Source of the DNA: Nguyenibacter vanlangensis
Lineage (GTDB): Bacteria > Pseudomonadota > Alphaproteobacteria > Acetobacterales > Acetobacteraceae
Direction of reading: 5' to 3'
DNA: 64,000 nt
NCBI RefSeq assembly: GCF_038719015.1
Contig: NZ_CP152276.1
Coordinates: 3,427,501-3,491,500 of the forward strand
Shown piece by piece: positions 62,119 through 64,000 of the stretch. The notes beneath the pieces are model-generated. The model had not been told where the DNA came from. It saw nothing but the letters and a program-made list of their open reading frames with translations, and searched no databases. Numbering within the stretch: the stretch's first letter is position 1; each line of letters opens with the position of its first letter. Both the position numbers and the translations under genes were made by a program.

Positions 62119-63252
62119 TCATTCCGCCGACGCGGGAGAGGGCAGGATGGGCTCGCGATGGTCGTGCGGACTGTCGGATGGGACCAGCCTTCTTTCGATC
62201 TTCACGGCGGCCTTGCCATGCATTTGGCCCAGCCTGCCCTCGAACAGGGGGGTCTGCCCGCATTGAAGCGTGACAGGAATCGGGGTGTCGCTCTGGTACG
62301 GAAAGGCGATCTGCATACCGGGGCGAATATTCAGAACCGTGGAAAGCGGGACCGTCTTTTCCTCGAATATCGCGGAAACCTGCACCTCGGTCTCGAGAAT
62401 TTCGGACATCAGGTGGCTCTCCCAGATCGAATCGCGGCCGAACCGCTCACCCATGAACTGCTGGGACAACTGGTCGCGCACGGGCTCAAGCGTCGCATAG
62501 GGAACGATCAGGTCCAGATAGCCGCTTCTGTCGTCCATATCGATATGCAGCTTCGTCATCACCACGGCATTCGACGCCCGCGTGATCGTGGCGAATCGCG
62601 AACTGACTTCAAGCCTCTCGAACGTAAGGTCGATCGAACAGACGGGGCTGAAGGCCGCCGACAGATCGTGAAGCGTCAGCGCGATCAGCTTTTCGATCAG
62701 GGACCGTTCGATCGCGGTATGCGGGCGGCCTTCCATCCCGGCATGGCCCACGCCGCGCGGTCCGCCCAGCAGGATGTCGATAATGGAATATGACAGTGCG
62801 GAATCGACGATGATCAGGCCGTAATTCTCCCATTGCACGGCCTTGAAGACTGCGAACAGGGACGAAGAGGGGACCATGTTCATATAATCGCCGAACGGTA
62901 TCGAGCGCATGCTCTCCATGGTGATCTCGACATTGCCGTTCGTGAAGCTGCGCAGCGTCGATGACAGCAGCCTGACCAGCGTGTTGAACACCATCTCCAG
63001 CATGGGCAGGCGTTCATAAGCCACGAACCCGGCCCGGATGACCCGCTCCATGCCGGTTTCTTCCCGGGTGGGAAGGCCGGAAAACGCATTGCCGAGAAGG
63101 CTGTCGATCTCGGATTGATCCAGCACGTAGCCACCCGTCACGCCGTTTCCGAACGACATCGCAGCGTCTTCCATGGCGCCATGCTGCGCGTTCGCCGCAT
63201 CGTGCGATGCGCCGGATTGTGCCCCGGCGGCCGTCTCGTTTACATTCTGCAT
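62119..63252 (-). CDS. fliM: Flagellar motor switch protein FliM
   Basis: C-ring switch component, 377 residues. The N-terminal CheY-binding segment is LDQSEIDSLLGNAF (near residue 44-57). The middle CheC-like domain has SMRSIPFGDYMNMVPSSSLF and IIDILLGGPRG. The C-terminal SpoA domain includes VPLSTVLNIRPGMQIAFPYQ. The first 40 residues are an Ala/Asn-rich extension, and an internal ATG at 63159 (MSFGNGVTGG) could be the true start. Between fliL and the PflI-like gene. FliN and FliG are not in the window. Confidence 0.95.
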   Translation of the reverse strand: MQNVNETAAGAQSGASHDAANAQHGAMEDAAMSFGNGVTGGYVLDQSEIDSLLGNAFSGLPTREETGMERVIRAGFVAYERLPMLEMVFNTLVRLLSSTLRSFTNGNVEITMESMRSIPFGDYMNMVPSSSLFAVFKAVQWENYGLIIVDSALSYSIIDILLGGPRGVGHAGMEGRPHTAIERSLIEKLIALTLHDLSAAFSPVCSIDLTFERLEVSSRFATITRASNAVVMTKLHIDMDDRSGYLDLIVPYATLEPVRDQLSQQFMGERFGRDSIWESHLMSEILETEVQVSAIFEEKTVPLSTVLNIRPGMQIAFPYQSDTPIPVTLQCGQTPLFEGRLGQMHGKAAVKIERRLVPSDSPHDHREPILPSPASAE

Positions 63253-63310
63253 GACGTCTTCACCGTTGGTCCTGCTGAATTTTTCTCAAAATTCCAATAA
63301 ATCCATGGGT

Positions 63311-63856
63311 CTACTGGACGAGAAATTCGACCAGATACAGGTTCGTGACCTCAAGCGGGGCCAGCTCGGCTCTCAGGCGGCGCAGGATCGCTTCGCGCAG
63401 CCGGTATATCCCGTTGCCGCGGATGTCCTCGGGGCGCGTCTCGTGCAGGTATGTCTGGAATATGTCCTGAATTTCCGGGATCGTGGTCTGAAGCGCGGTC
63501 TCGTCCCGCGCGCCGGATATCTCGACCTTGGCCGTCAGCTTCACATAGACGGGGCGCCCGTCACCATTGTCCAGATTGGAAACGATCGGCGGGATTCCAA
63601 GCAGGACAGGGCGATGCAGTACACCCTTCGCCAACTTCGTGTCCTTCGCCACGTCGCTTTCGACCGCCCGGAACAGGTTGCCCTTCTCAAGAAGGGCGGC
63701 ACCGCCGCCGGCGATCAGAATCAGGGCTGCTCCTCCGGCGATCATCAGTTTTCGATTCGTCTGCCGACCCGCAGTCGCAGTGTCCGCAGCCATCGATTCC
63801 CGCTTCTCTTCGCCGGCAGGGAATTTGGGCGCGCCGCCGGCTACAGTCTCGCTCAT
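63311..63856 (-). CDS. fliL: Flagellar basal-body-associated protein FliL
   Basis: Single-pass inner-membrane protein, 181 residues, which supports stator function. N-terminal cytoplasmic stretch of about 35 residues, membrane helix KLMIAGGAALILIAGGGAAL (about 36-55), then the periplasmic FliL domain (VYVKLTAKVEISGARDETAL, LREAILRRLRAELAPLEVTN LYLVEFLVQ). The terminal ring-forming segment is conserved. It precedes fliM by 58 nt. The remaining 144 nt to the window edge contain no recognisable gene and probably its promoter. Confidence 0.93.
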   Translation of the reverse strand: MSETVAGGAPKFPAGEEKRESMAADTATAGRQTNRKLMIAGGAALILIAGGGAALLEKGNLFRAVESDVAKDTKLAKGVLHRPVLLGIPPIVSNLDNGDGRPVYVKLTAKVEISGARDETALQTTIPEIQDIFQTYLHETRPEDIRGNGIYRLREAILRRLRAELAPLEVTNLYLVEFLVQ

Positions 63857-64000
63857 ATCTGGATGGCTCCGGGAGGGAAAAACGACTTGGCGTCAGTTTA
63901 GCCCCTGGACGGTGCGTGCTCAATGGGAATGGCGGCCTGCCCGGCGGCAGGAATCCGGTGCGCGCCAAAGCAGGCCACCGCCATTTATGCGACGTTCGCG

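Overview
The window looks like chromosome of a GC-rich alphaproteobacterium, most likely an acetic acid bacterium (Acetobacteraceae, Gluconacetobacter/Komagataeibacter-like). The pointers are an rRNA operon ending 23S-5S-tRNA(fMet), a cyanide-insensitive bd-type quinol oxidase (cioAB), a CtrA-like flagellar regulator and an alphaproteobacterial style of flagellar cluster. The family assignment is inference from gene content. No 16S or species marker is present.

Layout. (1) 1-2767: 3' part of an rRNA operon (partial 23S, 5S, initiator tRNA, hairpin). (2) 2888-7090: a LysR gene cut in two near its 3' end by a 3.3 kb IS66-type element with tnpA/tnpB/tnpC and a SEC-C passenger gene. The broken gene and its 7-bp target duplication can be reconstructed exactly. 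(3) 7190-15004: a DHA2-type MFS exporter, a 720-bp gap, then a tightly packed RND tripartite efflux operon. (4) 15077-19015: a short-chain dehydrogenase broken by a frameshift at its catalytic lysine, an IS1595-type insertion in a poly-A run, and an intact SDR/LysR divergent pair. (5) 19057-21168: arsR-arsC-arsB arsenic resistance operon with a palindromic operator over the arsR start codon. (6) 21245-23845: an encapsulin nanocompartment operon (DyP peroxidase with C-terminal loading peptide, encapsulin shell), followed on the same strand by a DUF2934 protein and a 59-residue protein. (7) 24177-31964: cioAB, a nitrate-reductase-associated protein, an FdhF/YdeP-like molybdopterin oxidoreductase, moaA, moaC and fdhD. 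This reads as one respiratory and molybdenum-cofactor module. (8) 32089-34916: FUSC-type exporter and a LysR regulator.

(9) 34959 to the right edge: a large flagellar region. Minus-strand groups are flgB-flgC-flgF-flgK-flgL, flhA-DUF1217-fliI-fliJ-glycosyltransferase-motB-motA-fliK-flgD, and fliL-fliM-(DUF6468/PflI-like). The plus strand has flgI-flgJ-flgN-like-lipoprotein. Less usual members are an 872-residue exported repeat protein, a prepilin-peptidase-like membrane protein with an altered active-site motif, a TPR-glycosyltransferase, a lytic transglycosylase, and an OmpR/CtrA-type regulator whose receiver has lost its phospho-acceptor. Flagellin, hook (flgE), flgG, flgH, fliE, fliF and the fliP/Q/R export genes are not in the window.

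Two signals cross these boundaries. Seven short tandem duplications of 15 or 16 bp are scattered from 19 to 61 kb: 15-bp units in coding frames, 16-bp units at stop codons. A plus-strand intrinsic terminator at 43926-43956 has no gene upstream of it and suggests a small RNA or an attenuated leader.
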